The notes under the pieces were generated by a model, which did no database searches, was not told the DNA's origin, and saw nothing but the letters and a program-made list of their open reading frames with translations. Below are positions 21,155 through 30,383 of a stretch of DNA of 32,955 bases, piece after piece; position 1 is the first letter of the stretch, and every line of letters starts with the position of its first letter. The DNA is from a bacterium (lineage in GTDB: Bacteria; Patescibacteriota; CPR2; UBA1875; JAJYID01): contig JAJYFH010000001.1 in assembly GCA_021791015.1 (NCBI GenBank), positions 1 to 32,955 on the forward strand, read 5' to 3'. The position numbers were made by a program, and so were the translations under genes.

Positions 21155-21163
21155 ATTATATCA
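21155..21163 (-). promoter_or_regulatory. extended -10 promoter of cca (leaderless)
   Basis: TGA-TATAAT on the minus strand, with 6 nt (CAGTTT) to the ATG at 21148 and no ribosome-binding site. Confidence 0.65.
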
Positions 21164-21192
21164 GGAAAATCGATGCTTCGCTTCACTCAGGA

Positions 21193-22386
21193 TCACAAAG
21201 AAAGCCTTTTATATATTTTTTCCTTTTCTAAAGGATTAATTTTGGTTTTCTTGACCGCCTCCTGCAGAGTATTTATCGTTTTATCGTAAGTCTCCTTGTC
21301 TACCGGATACGGCGTGGCGTCTTTGCCGCCATGGGCAAAGCTGTAGCGAGCCGGATCTTCATATGAAGCATCAGCACCATAAATAATTTCCGAAACGAGT
21401 GACAGAGCCCGAATAGTCTTCGGACCCACACCTTTGGTCGCCACCAGTTCTTCATAGGTTTTCGGCTTCTCATTGGTTAGTTTACCTAGAATTCTTTCCA
21501 GATACTTGCTTTTGGAAAAATCCTCGGCCATAACGGGATGGGTTTTGAACTCTTTTCGAGCAAGTGAAATTAAGGTGGTCTTGTCACCATCAACGCTGTC
21601 ATTCCCGCGGAGGCGGGAATCCAGTCCCTTTTCCCTAAAACTAATCATTTTCGACAAATCGGATGAGTGGCGCCGTAAGATTTCAATGTCCTTCATCACT
21701 GTTTTGAAGTTCGAGTTAACTAGTTCAGTTGAGATTTGTCTGTTTTTGTCCGACCTTTTTGACGACATATTCAGAGTGTTATTTAGTGTACTGATTCTCT
21801 GCGAAGCGATACCTTTGTGCGGCTCCACTATTAAATCTTTGATGTCATCAGAAAACCAGTGATATCGGCGGGCTGTCTGATCCTCGGTGTTCATACCTTG
21901 CTGGACCACCGCCCACGCGCCATTTCGGCTGAATATAAAGCTGTGGTGATAGATTTGATAACCGTCTTGAATTAAGGAGCTGTCGACTTTGGCGCTCATC
22001 TTGGAGTTGTAGACTAAGTTTTCCGTCTTTTCGCCGGGCAAAGATAATCTTTGCCCCCAATCCGTGATTTCATCCGGAGTTTTACGTGAAGTTTTACCCT
22101 TCCCGCCACAAATAAAGACACCTAAATCTCTTTCTTGCCCGCGAATTGATTCCTTAAGCGCCGCTGTTAATATGGTGGTCAACCCGCTCGCATTCCAGTC
22201 AAAGGCAAGAACCGTACCGAGCGATTGGAACCAGACCGGATCGGCTAGGCGCTTCACAAACTCGTCCGGTCCATACTCGGCAATCAACACTCTAGTCATT
22301 TCGCGACCAAGTGAAACCATCCGCCGGAAAAGCCACGGCGGACATTTGCCCCAATCAAGCGTAAATGTAGCGACACCTCTTTGCAT
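21193..22386 (-). CDS. DUF763 protein with in-frame palindromic repeat insertion
   Basis: A 397-residue protein. The N-terminus QRGVATFTLDWGKCPPWLFRRM and the conserved FDWNASGLTT region, the GVFICGGKGK segment and the C-terminal GVGPKTIRALSLVSEIIYG (helix-hairpin-helix-like) match DUF763, found in archaea and bacteria and of unknown function, with possible nucleic-acid links through that hairpin. Around residue 262 the sequence GLDSRLRGNDS is encoded by a dispersed palindromic repeat (21598-21624) and is not expected in the family. A TGG-TAAAAT box 6 nt before the ATG makes it leaderless. Confidence 0.85.
   Translation of the reverse strand: MQRGVATFTLDWGKCPPWLFRRMVSLGREMTRVLIAEYGPDEFVKRLADPVWFQSLGTVLAFDWNASGLTTILTAALKESIRGQERDLGVFICGGKGKTSRKTPDEITDWGQRLSLPGEKTENLVYNSKMSAKVDSSLIQDGYQIYHHSFIFSRNGAWAVVQQGMNTEDQTARRYHWFSDDIKDLIVEPHKGIASQRISTLNNTLNMSSKRSDKNRQISTELVNSNFKTVMKDIEILRRHSSDLSKMISFREKGLDSRLRGNDSVDGDKTTLISLARKEFKTHPVMAEDFSKSKYLERILGKLTNEKPKTYEELVATKGVGPKTIRALSLVSEIIYGADASYEDPARYSFAHGGKDATPYPVDKETYDKTINTLQEAVKKTKINPLEKEKIYKRLSL
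21598..21624. repeat. palindromic repeat translated inside the DUF763 gene
   Basis: GTCATTCCCGCGGAGGCGGG followed by AATCCAG; the same unit as 6706-6732. On the coding strand it gives the peptide DSRLRGND. It contains the stem TTCCCGC/GCGGGAA. Confidence 0.75.
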
Positions 22387-22392
22387 ACTTAT

Positions 22393-22401
22393 ATTTTACC
22401 A
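22393..22401 (-). promoter_or_regulatory. extended -10 promoter of the DUF763 gene (leaderless)
   Basis: TGG-TAAAAT on the minus strand with 6 nt to the ATG at 22386. Confidence 0.6.
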
Positions 22402-22429
22402 TTCTTCGCAAGGTCAACTAGTATACAAA

Positions 22430-22876
22430 CTATTTATTTTTTCGGGCGAGTTCCTCGAGAATTTTACTCTGCTTTAACAATTCTTGGTTCTGAGCTTCCA
22501 GAGTTTTTAGAATATATTCTATGTCCTTGTAACTTGTAGTTGTTGTCTTATATTCTTCCTCAGATCTTATTTCGGCATGACGCCCTTGTATATTCTGACC
22601 GACCATTATGAGCGGCATTAAAAGAAGTTGGACAATATTTCCTAGAAAAAGAAGAAATGCAAATGGGTAAGGATCAAAAGGTTTATGGTTGAAAAATCCT
22701 TGCCAAAGCATCCAACTCGCCATAAAAAGAGCAAAGAAATAGACGGCGTACATGGTACCAATGCCAGTGGTGATAATGAGAGCAATCCTGTCCTGAAAGC
22801 CAAGCTGGTTTTTGTGCTTAACATTTACATCTTCCGGTTGATGACGATCAAACTTTGGTTTTTCTGATAAATTCAT
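22430..22876 (-). CDS. DUF1003 membrane protein
   Basis: A 148-residue protein. Two membrane helices (about residues 31-58 and 70-92) flank the conserved KPFDPYPFAFLLFLGNIVQL, followed by PLIMVGQNIQGRHAE, the core of DUF1003. A C-terminal coiled coil (YILKTLEAQNQELLKQSKIL) ends it. The family's role is unknown. It overlaps the DUF1653 gene by 4 nt (ATGA), so it is translationally coupled as the last gene of the cluster downstream of the fused ABC transporter gene. Confidence 0.85.
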   Translation of the reverse strand: MNLSEKPKFDRHQPEDVNVKHKNQLGFQDRIALIITTGIGTMYAVYFFALFMASWMLWQGFFNHKPFDPYPFAFLLFLGNIVQLLLMPLIMVGQNIQGRHAEIRSEEEYKTTTTSYKDIEYILKTLEAQNQELLKQSKILEELARKNK

Positions 22877-23124
22877 TGTTTTTTTCCTATAAATTTAAAT
22901 CTTACTATCCGTTTGCCGTCCTCAAATTCTTTTTCTCCCAAAAACATATCGATTGGCCGCAGCCAAATCATATTTTCCCCATATTGCGCCTGATAAATCA
23001 CTGTTTCTTCTAGTGTTTCGGTGTGAATCCCGACTCCCAAAACTTCATATTTCTTACCTTGCCAGTTTTCGTAGAAACCAAGCCTAATATCCTTGGCTTT
23101 TTGTGATAATTCAACTTTCTCCAT
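22873..23124 (-). CDS. DUF1653 protein
   Basis: An 83-residue soluble protein with the DUF1653 pattern: YENWQGKKYEVLGVGIHTET, LEETVIYQAQYGENMIWLRP and the MFLGEKEFEDG end. It is a compact SH3-like or beta-barrel fold of unknown function. Its ATG overlaps the stop codon of the upstream ABC transporter gene (TAATG) and its stop overlaps the next ATG, so it is the middle member of a coupled run. Confidence 0.85.
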   Translation of the reverse strand: MEKVELSQKAKDIRLGFYENWQGKKYEVLGVGIHTETLEETVIYQAQYGENMIWLRPIDMFLGEKEFEDGKRIVRFKFIGKKQ

Positions 23125-25127
23125 TACTCATACCTCAGTGCATTTAGTGCACTAATTTTAGAAGCGCGCCTTGCCGGGTAAATACCCGTAATAATGCTCA
23201 AAAAAACAGAGAAAGCCAATACAGCGAAAAGAAACAGAGGAGGGAAAACAAAAATTTGAATTGGGCTGTTTCCTGTTGTCTTTGCCAAAGTATAAATGCT
23301 AAGGTTAAAAAATTCACCCAAGATATAACTCAAGACCACACCCGTCATGCCTCCGATAAGACCGATAAAAAGAGTGTCAAGAATAAACATTCTTTTAATA
23401 TCTCTGCGGGTCGTGCCCATGGTTTTTAATAAACCGATCTCACGAGTCTTCTCAACCAAAGAAATGGTCAAGGTGTTGAACATGCCGATACAGGATACGA
23501 CGATAGCTACCGCGCCAAAAGCTATGAGAATAACCCGGAAAATACCAAAAAATTGATTGGCCTGGTCAATCGTATCTTTGATAGAACTGACTTGAAATCC
23601 CATATGTTCAATCAAAGATTTAATACTATCAAGGTTGTTAACGGTAGTAATTTTAACTTCCGCACCGCTAAAATTCACAATTCCCATCTTTTCAAGGCTG
23701 GCAAGGGGCATATAGATATAAGGCGCATCACCTTCACTGGTTATGCCAACTATCTTAAACTGGCCGTTTTTTGACTGAAAGTTTTCCCCTGCTTTTTCCA
23801 AAAGTTCAGGACGAATAATAGCCTGTACTTTAAGGTTCTGGTTCAGCACATCGTTATCTTGATTTATGCCAAGCGCTTTCAAAGCTGCTGTGTTCACCAG
23901 AACTTCCTGGCTTTTGCCGGAAAAATAGTTGCCTGCTGTTAAGCTTGGCCTTTCGATTTCATTTAACGTTTCGCCACTTCTGCCATAGATTGCCCCGGTA
24001 ATTTTTTTGCCATGGAAACTAAAATCACCGGCTAAACTGAGTAAAGGATAAACCTTTTCCACCCCAAAAATATTAGACATTTTGTCCAGGGTCGGCTGGT
24101 CAATGCTGGTTTTCTCTGAACCTCCAACATCGACATTTAAAATCTGCAGGGCGGACATTTTCTGAACTCCTTCTGTTGTCAGCTTTTGGAAACCATAGCT
24201 AAGAGCAATTAGAAAAGAAATAAAACCGATACTTAAAGCCACACCACCAGAAGTCAGCAACGTTCTGGCCTTGTATTTTTTAAAATTTTTGAATGCAAGG
24301 TCTGCTAAGAACAGCCACTTTGTCCAGAAAGAACTTGTTCTGCCGCTTTTTCTCAACGCTTGGGGCCGCAAAACATTTTCCCTAACCCGAACTTGTTTAA
24401 CTACCCCATCCTCCATTTGAACAAACTTGCTGGCGTATCTTTCATAATCAGGATTATGGGTAACCATAATAGCTGTTTTACCGGTTTCCACATTTAGTGT
24501 CCGGAGGTCATACATAAGATCCTCAGCAGTCACTGAATCCAAGCTGCCCGTCGGCTCGTCAGCCATAATAATAAGGGGGTCGGGAACCAAGGCCCTGCCA
24601 ACAGCAAGCTTTTGTTGCTCCCCGCCGGAAAGTTCAGCCGGATTTTTTCTTGCAAATTGTTCGAATCTAAAAAGATAAAGCATATTTCGAGCCGCATCCA
24701 GCGCTTTGTTTCTTTTCAATCCAGCTATCCTTAAAGGCAATGATATGTTTTCTAACACATTGAGGGACTTTACCCAATTTGACTCTTGGTAAACCACCCC
24801 AAAGTTTGCACTGCGAAAAGCAGCTCTTTCGTCTTCATTCATGCCATACACGTCCGTTCCGGCAACTAGAACTTGCCCTTCATCCGGCCTCTCAAGACCA
24901 AGTATCGTATTTAAAAGCGTTGTTTTGCCGCAACCGGAAGGACCAATAATAATTACAAACTCGCCGGGATAAATTTCTAAATTTACGCCCTTTAAAATAT
25001 CATTTTTTCTATCACCCGAGAAAAAACTTTTTTTTACTCCTTTAATTTTAAGTAAAGGGGAAATTTCCCGGCTGTTCATATTGTCTGTCATTGATTCCTT
25101 TGAGATCAAGCCAAGATTTTTGCTCAT
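23124..25127 (-). CDS. fused MacB-like ABC transporter (ATPase plus FtsX-type permease)
   Basis: About 667 residues. The ATPase (about 20-245) has Walker A GPSGCGKTT, signature LSGGEQQKLAVGRAL, Walker B LIIMADEPTG and switch VTHNPDYE. The permease part has a first helix (ALSIGFISFLIALSYGF), a MacB-type outside domain of about 210 residues, and three more helices around CIGMFNTLTISLVEKTREIG and the end ARRASKISALNALRYE. Such mechanotransmission ABC systems act on lipoproteins, peptides or envelope proteins. The start is set at an ATGA overlap with the stop of the surface-protein gene, with GGAG just before it; a longer frame to 25151 exists. A separate-subunit paralogue lies at 28327-30281. 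Confidence 0.9.
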   Translation of the reverse strand: MSKNLGLISKESMTDNMNSREISPLLKIKGVKKSFFSGDRKNDILKGVNLEIYPGEFVIIIGPSGCGKTTLLNTILGLERPDEGQVLVAGTDVYGMNEDERAAFRSANFGVVYQESNWVKSLNVLENISLPLRIAGLKRNKALDAARNMLYLFRFEQFARKNPAELSGGEQQKLAVGRALVPDPLIIMADEPTGSLDSVTAEDLMYDLRTLNVETGKTAIMVTHNPDYERYASKFVQMEDGVVKQVRVRENVLRPQALRKSGRTSSFWTKWLFLADLAFKNFKKYKARTLLTSGGVALSIGFISFLIALSYGFQKLTTEGVQKMSALQILNVDVGGSEKTSIDQPTLDKMSNIFGVEKVYPLLSLAGDFSFHGKKITGAIYGRSGETLNEIERPSLTAGNYFSGKSQEVLVNTAALKALGINQDNDVLNQNLKVQAIIRPELLEKAGENFQSKNGQFKIVGITSEGDAPYIYMPLASLEKMGIVNFSGAEVKITTVNNLDSIKSLIEHMGFQVSSIKDTIDQANQFFGIFRVILIAFGAVAIVVSCIGMFNTLTISLVEKTREIGLLKTMGTTRRDIKRMFILDTLFIGLIGGMTGVVLSYILGEFFNLSIYTLAKTTGNSPIQIFVFPPLFLFAVLAFSVFLSIITGIYPARRASKISALNALRYE

Positions 25128-28100
25128 TTGACTCCTCCGCCAAAAAGCCATCCTATGCTTGAAAATACCGATTTTAAAATTAAATCCAGCACTGAAGGCC
25201 GCGCCTGCCCGGTCAGAGCTGAACGTACTTCTGATTTTGCTTCATTTTGCGATGCATCTTTGGTAATAATCCTAAAATAGTAAGGAGTCGATGGTTTCAA
25301 ATGGGAAATAATGACAGCATGCGAGGTAACAAGCGACGTATCTTCCTGGGTTGCCAGATTTAAATCTTGGCCATTTCCGCCTTCTTCATATTCAACTTGA
25401 GAAGTGGCAGGTTCATCGGTAGTCCAAGAAACGATAAGCTGCGATTCAGTACTTACTCCATATCCTTCAGATGAATTTTCCGTTGTGATTTGCGAGATTG
25501 CCGGCGGCCTTGTGTCGGCTACGGTAGTAACGTCCTGGCTAACCGGACGGGCTTCGTTACCAAGCCCGTCTCTGCCCCTAACCACCACACTATAACTAGT
25601 TTTGTCTTTTAAACCCGAGAGTATCATCTCATGTTGGGTAATTAACTGGTAATCGGAAGCGGTTTGCACGGCACCTGTTGCATCCTGGTATTGTATCTGG
25701 GAAGAAGCAGGAACATTGGTGTCCCAGGAAACTTTTAAACCAGAAGATGGCTGATCTGTTACTTGTTCGAATGCAAGATTTGAAATTTTAGGAAAAGCAA
25801 GCGTTTCAAAAGAATAATCGTCAGACTGGACGAAATTACCGCTCGAGTCAGTCCCGCTTATTCTTAAATGATAAGTGCTTGAGTCTTGAAGGGCTGTCAG
25901 CTGGACGGAATGATTCATCCCTGATCCTCCGTCAGTAGAGAAACCATAATCCGTAGTTTTGCCATAATTTACGATAGAAGCCATGTCTTGCGTAGTCTGC
26001 CAGGACACAAGGGCACTATCAGCATGGATATCGCTGATTTTTAAGTTTGAAATTTCCGCTGACAGAGGGGTAGTAAAAACATAATCACCTGCATAATAGT
26101 CTTGATCGCTGTATGTTCTTTCCTGATCGAGAGATTGGATTTTATAGTGATAAGAGGCGCCAGGAATCAGACCCTTCAAAGAAACAGAGTGGTATGTAAC
26201 CGCATCCTGAGAACCTGCAATTGACCCATAACTGGTATCCGTTCCGTAATCAACCGCAGATGAAGATACTCTGTCGGTTGACCATGTTATGTTTGCGGTA
26301 GTAGCCGATGTTGTCACTGAAGGAGGAGTTACTAAAGAAGGCATGCTCGTATATTTGCCGGTCGGCGTAATCGAAACAACATTAGAAGGATCAGAGACAT
26401 TATTATAGAGACCGCCGATCGTGTCATGTTCAACCGCTTCCACCCTGTAAGAATAATTTACATTTGAACTGCCGACTATTTCTGCATAAGCTTGCTGTGT
26501 ACCATCACTGGTTACACCAACCTGATGCCACGGTCCTCCGTTGTCTGAACGTTCTATTTGATAAAAGCCTACCTGGGTTCCGCCGGCTTGCGGAGCATCC
26601 CATGTTAAAGCTGCCGCCCAGACTCCCTTTGCCCTATTCGACACATCTGAGACCTCAAGCGATTGAGGAGGATTTGGAGGATTTCCTTTAATAGAAACTT
26701 GGATATTGGCAAGTTTCTGGCTGTCACTTGCAGAAGACCCGTGAAAAATCGCTTTCCATTTAAATTTACCCGTACCGCTGCCATAATTTCCCGTAAATGA
26801 AGAGATATTTTGATTAATGACAGAAGCAGTATTTAAATATGTATTGTCGGCTGCAACCGTCCAAGCCGTTCCGTCATACCAATACCAAGTAGCTCCGTCA
26901 TCATTTGACACTTGATAATAAATTGTGCCAATGGAACCAGTACCCAGGTTTTCCTTAAAACCCATGAGCGTACTATAGTTTTGGCTTACATTTGGAATGA
27001 TTGTCGATGTAGGGTAATAATATATGTTCACCCAGTCCGAACCAGCATTCACTGTTTTTAAATTATTTTGATACCCCCCCGTATAACAGACGTTGGCGCT
27101 TGGACAGCTGATTATAAATAAATTGTGTGTTATAGGTACGCTTTGAGCGACCCATGTAGTGCCTCCATTCGTGGTCTTTAGGATAGTACCGAATTGTCCC
27201 ACAGCAAAACCGGTATTGTTGTTTATAAATTTAATATCATTAAGCCAATAAGCTGCTCCGGATGTTTGCGTGTTCCAGTTTGTTCCGCCATTTGTAGTTT
27301 GTAAAATCGTACCGGCATTCCCATCAGTATAACAAGTATTGGCATCCGTACAAGCAATACCATAAAGAGCGTTGCTTGTCCCTGATGCTTGGGTATTCCA
27401 AGTATTGCCGCCGTCGGTGGTTTTAAGTATTGTGCCAGCGTCTCCAACTACGTAACCAACATTGCTGTTGCCGGGAAAGTCAATTTCAACCATAAACGAT
27501 ATTGTGTTAAAATTTTGAGCAGTCCAGCTGGCGCCTCCATTCGTCGTTTGGAAAATAGCGCCTTTGTATGAGTTATTCTCTCCCGACGCAAAACAGACAT
27601 TAGCATCCCTGCAATACATAGAGTATATGAATCCGCTCACCGCACTAGTAGGATTCCAAGTATTACCGCCATCAGTGGTTTTAAGTATAATATTATTGCC
27701 GCCCGCATAAGCGATACTGTTATTTAAAAAATAAATACTATATAAAGCTGTTCCTGAATATTGCTGGGTCCAGTGGGCGCCTCCATCTGCGGTTTTATAA
27801 ATCTTACCAGTGCCAGAACTATCATAACCATCGATATAGCAAGTACTTGTATCAGTACAGTGAATACCAATTATATTAGCAAGTAAGGAATTATAGTTCC
27901 CTGCAGGATATGCAATCCCTCCGCTGATAGTTATCTCACTGGGATTATAAGTATAGTTTGCCGCATTATTTAAATCCCATTCATAACTGGTGGAAGCTAA
28001 CGTTCTTTGGGGAGCCATGAAAGAAAACACACTCAAAGAACTAAAGATAATACTTATAACATAAAAAGTTAGAATAGCCGCGTGAAAATGGCGGCTCAAA

Positions 28101-28258
28101 CGCCGGCTGTGCCATTTCCGGTACCAGGCCAGTTTATGAAGATACATGTGCAAAGAAAAGGTTGTATGAAACCTAAGTAAATTTAAAACCCGCAAGTTGC
28201 TAGGATTGCTCAGTTTTTGTTTATTCTCGCGCTTACGCCTGCTGATTTTAAACATCAT
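25124..28258 (-). CDS. large surface protein: seven-bladed propeller plus fibronectin-type domains
   Basis: A 1044-residue secreted or membrane-anchored protein. A long basic cytoplasmic N-terminus (1-59) precedes a helix (about 60-81) ending in ASTS. Residues about 130-430 hold seven repeats of the form KTTDGGNTW, a Ycf48/BNR-type beta-propeller, with paired Cys in CTDANTCYTDG-like blades. A fibronectin-III domain (about 555-655) is followed by four Fn3/purple-acid-phosphatase-N-like domains with ITWSTDRVSSSAVDYG, VSWQTTQDMAS, VSWDTNVPASSQ and VSWTTDEPATSQ. The end is SVFSSIGWLFGGGVK. Likely an adhesin or envelope-structure protein. A TGA-TATAAT box 5 nt before the first ATG suggests a leaderless start. 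Confidence 0.82.
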   Translation of the reverse strand: MMFKISRRKRENKQKLSNPSNLRVLNLLRFHTTFSLHMYLHKLAWYRKWHSRRLSRHFHAAILTFYVISIIFSSLSVFSFMAPQRTLASTSYEWDLNNAANYTYNPSEITISGGIAYPAGNYNSLLANIIGIHCTDTSTCYIDGYDSSGTGKIYKTADGGAHWTQQYSGTALYSIYFLNNSIAYAGGNNIILKTTDGGNTWNPTSAVSGFIYSMYCRDANVCFASGENNSYKGAIFQTTNGGASWTAQNFNTISFMVEIDFPGNSNVGYVVGDAGTILKTTDGGNTWNTQASGTSNALYGIACTDANTCYTDGNAGTILQTTNGGTNWNTQTSGAAYWLNDIKFINNNTGFAVGQFGTILKTTNGGTTWVAQSVPITHNLFIISCPSANVCYTGGYQNNLKTVNAGSDWVNIYYYPTSTIIPNVSQNYSTLMGFKENLGTGSIGTIYYQVSNDDGATWYWYDGTAWTVAADNTYLNTASVINQNISSFTGNYGSGTGKFKWKAIFHGSSASDSQKLANIQVSIKGNPPNPPQSLEVSDVSNRAKGVWAAALTWDAPQAGGTQVGFYQIERSDNGGPWHQVGVTSDGTQQAYAEIVGSSNVNYSYRVEAVEHDTIGGLYNNVSDPSNVVSITPTGKYTSMPSLVTPPSVTTSATTANITWSTDRVSSSAVDYGTDTSYGSIAGSQDAVTYHSVSLKGLIPGASYHYKIQSLDQERTYSDQDYYAGDYVFTTPLSAEISNLKISDIHADSALVSWQTTQDMASIVNYGKTTDYGFSTDGGSGMNHSVQLTALQDSSTYHLRISGTDSSGNFVQSDDYSFETLAFPKISNLAFEQVTDQPSSGLKVSWDTNVPASSQIQYQDATGAVQTASDYQLITQHEMILSGLKDKTSYSVVVRGRDGLGNEARPVSQDVTTVADTRPPAISQITTENSSEGYGVSTESQLIVSWTTDEPATSQVEYEEGGNGQDLNLATQEDTSLVTSHAVIISHLKPSTPYYFRIITKDASQNEAKSEVRSALTGQARPSVLDLILKSVFSSIGWLFGGGVK

Positions 28259-28263
28259 AAAAA

Positions 28264-28272
28264 ATTATATCA
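28264..28272 (-). promoter_or_regulatory. extended -10 promoter of the propeller surface protein (leaderless)
   Basis: TGA-TATAAT on the minus strand with 5 nt to the first ATG (28258) and 8 to the second. Confidence 0.6.
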
Positions 28273-28326
28273 CAATCATTATTTTTCCAACATTAACCAA
28301 TAAAAGAAGAGTTCTAATTTCTTTTG

Positions 28327-29529
28327 CTATTCGTATCTAAGGGCATTTAAGGCGCTGATTCTGGATGCGCGCCTCGAAGGATAGGCGCCGGTTAGGAAAC
28401 TGATTAAGATTGAAAGTAAAAGGGCAACAATAATCAGCATTGGCGGAAAAACGAAGATCTGGACCGGATTATTCCCACTAGATTTAGCCAGAGCGTAAAC
28501 ACTGGCATTTAGTGCTTCTCCCAATAAATAGCTTGCTATAAGACCGGTAATACCGCCTACCATTCCGATAAGCAGCGCTTCTGAGATGAAAATTCGGCGT
28601 ACGTCCTTTTTGGTAGTTCCCAAAGATTTCATAATACCTATTTCCCTAGTCTTTTCGATTAATGAAATAGTTAAAGTGTTAAACATGCCGATACAAGAAA
28701 CTGCTACGGCAATGAATCCAAAACCCATTAAGACAGCCCTAAAGACACTGAAAAACTGATTAACTTGGTCTACCGTATCTTTAACCGTGCTAACCTTAAA
28801 ACCCATATGCTCAATCAAGACCTTTATTTTGTCTACGTTATCTTTGCTAGTTGCTTTCACCTGAGCCGAACTGAAATTTTGGACCCCCAGATCTTTTAAA
28901 TTATCAAGTGGTACATAGACATAAGGCGAGTTACCCTCATTAAGAATTCCCACCACCCGGTAGGTAGCTTGTACTGTCTTTGCAGGCTGTCCGTTATTTA
29001 ATAAGAGTTCTGGACGAAGCACCATTGATAGATCTAACTCTCTGCCAACTAAGCCTTGAGGATTGGCAGCTCCCAACTTTTTCGCTGCCGATGTATTAAC
29101 AATAACTTCCTTGGATTTATCAGAGGAATATTTCTTGCCAAATGAAATTTTGGGGTTCTCTATACTTAGAGCGTCAGTACTTTTGCCATAAACTATCCCA
29201 TCAACTTTTGAACCCTGCAAGCTTAGGCTGCCTGCAACACTTATCATCGGATAAACTTTCTCAACCCCTAAAATATTTGAAAACTTACTTAGACTATCGT
29301 TATTTATACTAACAATTTTTGAATTTCCGGCATCTATAGTTAACATCTGAAGAGCTTGCATATTTGCAATTTGATTAGTGGAAATTTGCTGCAGGCCATA
29401 TCCCAAAGCTGTCAAAAAAGAAATAAAACCTATACTGATAGCCACTCCGCCAGCCGTCAAAAAGGTTCTCAGCTTATAGCGTGTCAGGTTCCTCAACGAT
29501 AACTTGATAATAAACCCAAGCTTCATCAA
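28327..29529 (-). CDS. MacB-like FtsX-type permease
   Basis: A 400-residue permease with the same layout as the permease half of the fused transporter at 23124: a first helix GVAISIGFISFLTALGYGL, a MacB-type outside domain (about 45-265), three helices around GFIAVAVSCIGMFNTLTISL, KTREIGIMKSLGTTKKDVRR and the C-terminal ISALNALRYE, identical in the last ten residues to the paralogue. Its ATG overlaps the ATPase stop codon by 4 nt, showing coupling. It acts in the inner membrane with the ATPase at 29526. Confidence 0.9.
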   Translation of the reverse strand: MMKLGFIIKLSLRNLTRYKLRTFLTAGGVAISIGFISFLTALGYGLQQISTNQIANMQALQMLTIDAGNSKIVSINNDSLSKFSNILGVEKVYPMISVAGSLSLQGSKVDGIVYGKSTDALSIENPKISFGKKYSSDKSKEVIVNTSAAKKLGAANPQGLVGRELDLSMVLRPELLLNNGQPAKTVQATYRVVGILNEGNSPYVYVPLDNLKDLGVQNFSSAQVKATSKDNVDKIKVLIEHMGFKVSTVKDTVDQVNQFFSVFRAVLMGFGFIAVAVSCIGMFNTLTISLIEKTREIGIMKSLGTTKKDVRRIFISEALLIGMVGGITGLIASYLLGEALNASVYALAKSSGNNPVQIFVFPPMLIIVALLLSILISFLTGAYPSRRASRISALNALRYE

Positions 29530-30281
29530 AAGACCTCCTCGGTAAGATCCACTACATCCTCTTGCTTTACCTCCATGGGTTTCTCTCTCTGCATGATCCT
29601 TTTTATTTTTCCATCTTCCATATAAACTAGCTTAGTAGCATATCGCTCATATGCCGGATTATGTGTTACCATCACAATTGTCCTTTTCGATTCAGAGTTT
29701 AAAACTTTGAGATCATACATCAAATCTTCTGCCGTTACTGTATCTAGATTGCCGGTCGGCTCATCGGCCATGATAATCCAAGGGTTTGAAACCAGAGCGC
29801 GGCACATAGAAAGCTTTTGCTGCTGGCCGCCGGAAAGTTCCATTGGGTAATATTTGGCATAATTGTCAAACTTGAAAAGATACAAAATATTTCTGGCCCT
29901 TTTCATTGCCTCACCATGGCTTACACCTGCAATATTTAACGGGAAGGCAACGTTCTCTATGACATTCAAGGAGCGAACCCAGTTTGGCTGCTGATAGACA
30001 ACACCGAACTTTTGCCTCCTGAAAGTCGCCCTGCCGTCCTCATCCATTGTGTAGATATCCTTGCCACGCACTAAAACCTGACCTTCAGTAGGCTGCTCAA
30101 GCCCAAGGATCGTGTTCAATAGAGTGCTTTTGCCGCAACCCGAGGGACCAAGAATCACCACAAACTCACCGAAGCCCACTTTCAGATTTAATTCCTTTAG
30201 CACGGGAATTGCTTCTTTGCCAACCAGAAAACTCTTTTTGAGATTTTTTACCTCCAGTGTCGGTGTATTTAATTTTGCCAT
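29526..30281 (-). CDS. MacB/LolD-type ABC transporter ATPase
   Basis: A 251-residue ATPase: Walker A GPSGCGKST, signature LSGGQQQKLSMCRAL, Walker B WIIMADEPTGNLD, switch VTHNPAYE. It is the separate counterpart of the N-terminal half of the fused protein at 23124; both share FGVVYQxxNWVxSLNV in the Q-loop region. A GAGGGT ribosome-binding site stands 7 nt before the ATG. It lies about 100 nt downstream of the surface-protein gene at 30384 and is coupled to the permease gene. Confidence 0.9.
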   Translation of the reverse strand: MAKLNTPTLEVKNLKKSFLVGKEAIPVLKELNLKVGFGEFVVILGPSGCGKSTLLNTILGLEQPTEGQVLVRGKDIYTMDEDGRATFRRQKFGVVYQQPNWVRSLNVIENVAFPLNIAGVSHGEAMKRARNILYLFKFDNYAKYYPMELSGGQQQKLSMCRALVSNPWIIMADEPTGNLDTVTAEDLMYDLKVLNSESKRTIVMVTHNPAYERYATKLVYMEDGKIKRIMQREKPMEVKQEDVVDLTEEVF

Positions 30282-30383
30282 TATCTTACCCTCGCTTCTA
30301 TTTGATTTGAAATCTATCTTAACATTTATTGTATGGAAATTGACTAGAAATTTGGAATCAGGTTAGAAATTTTATATACTTGT

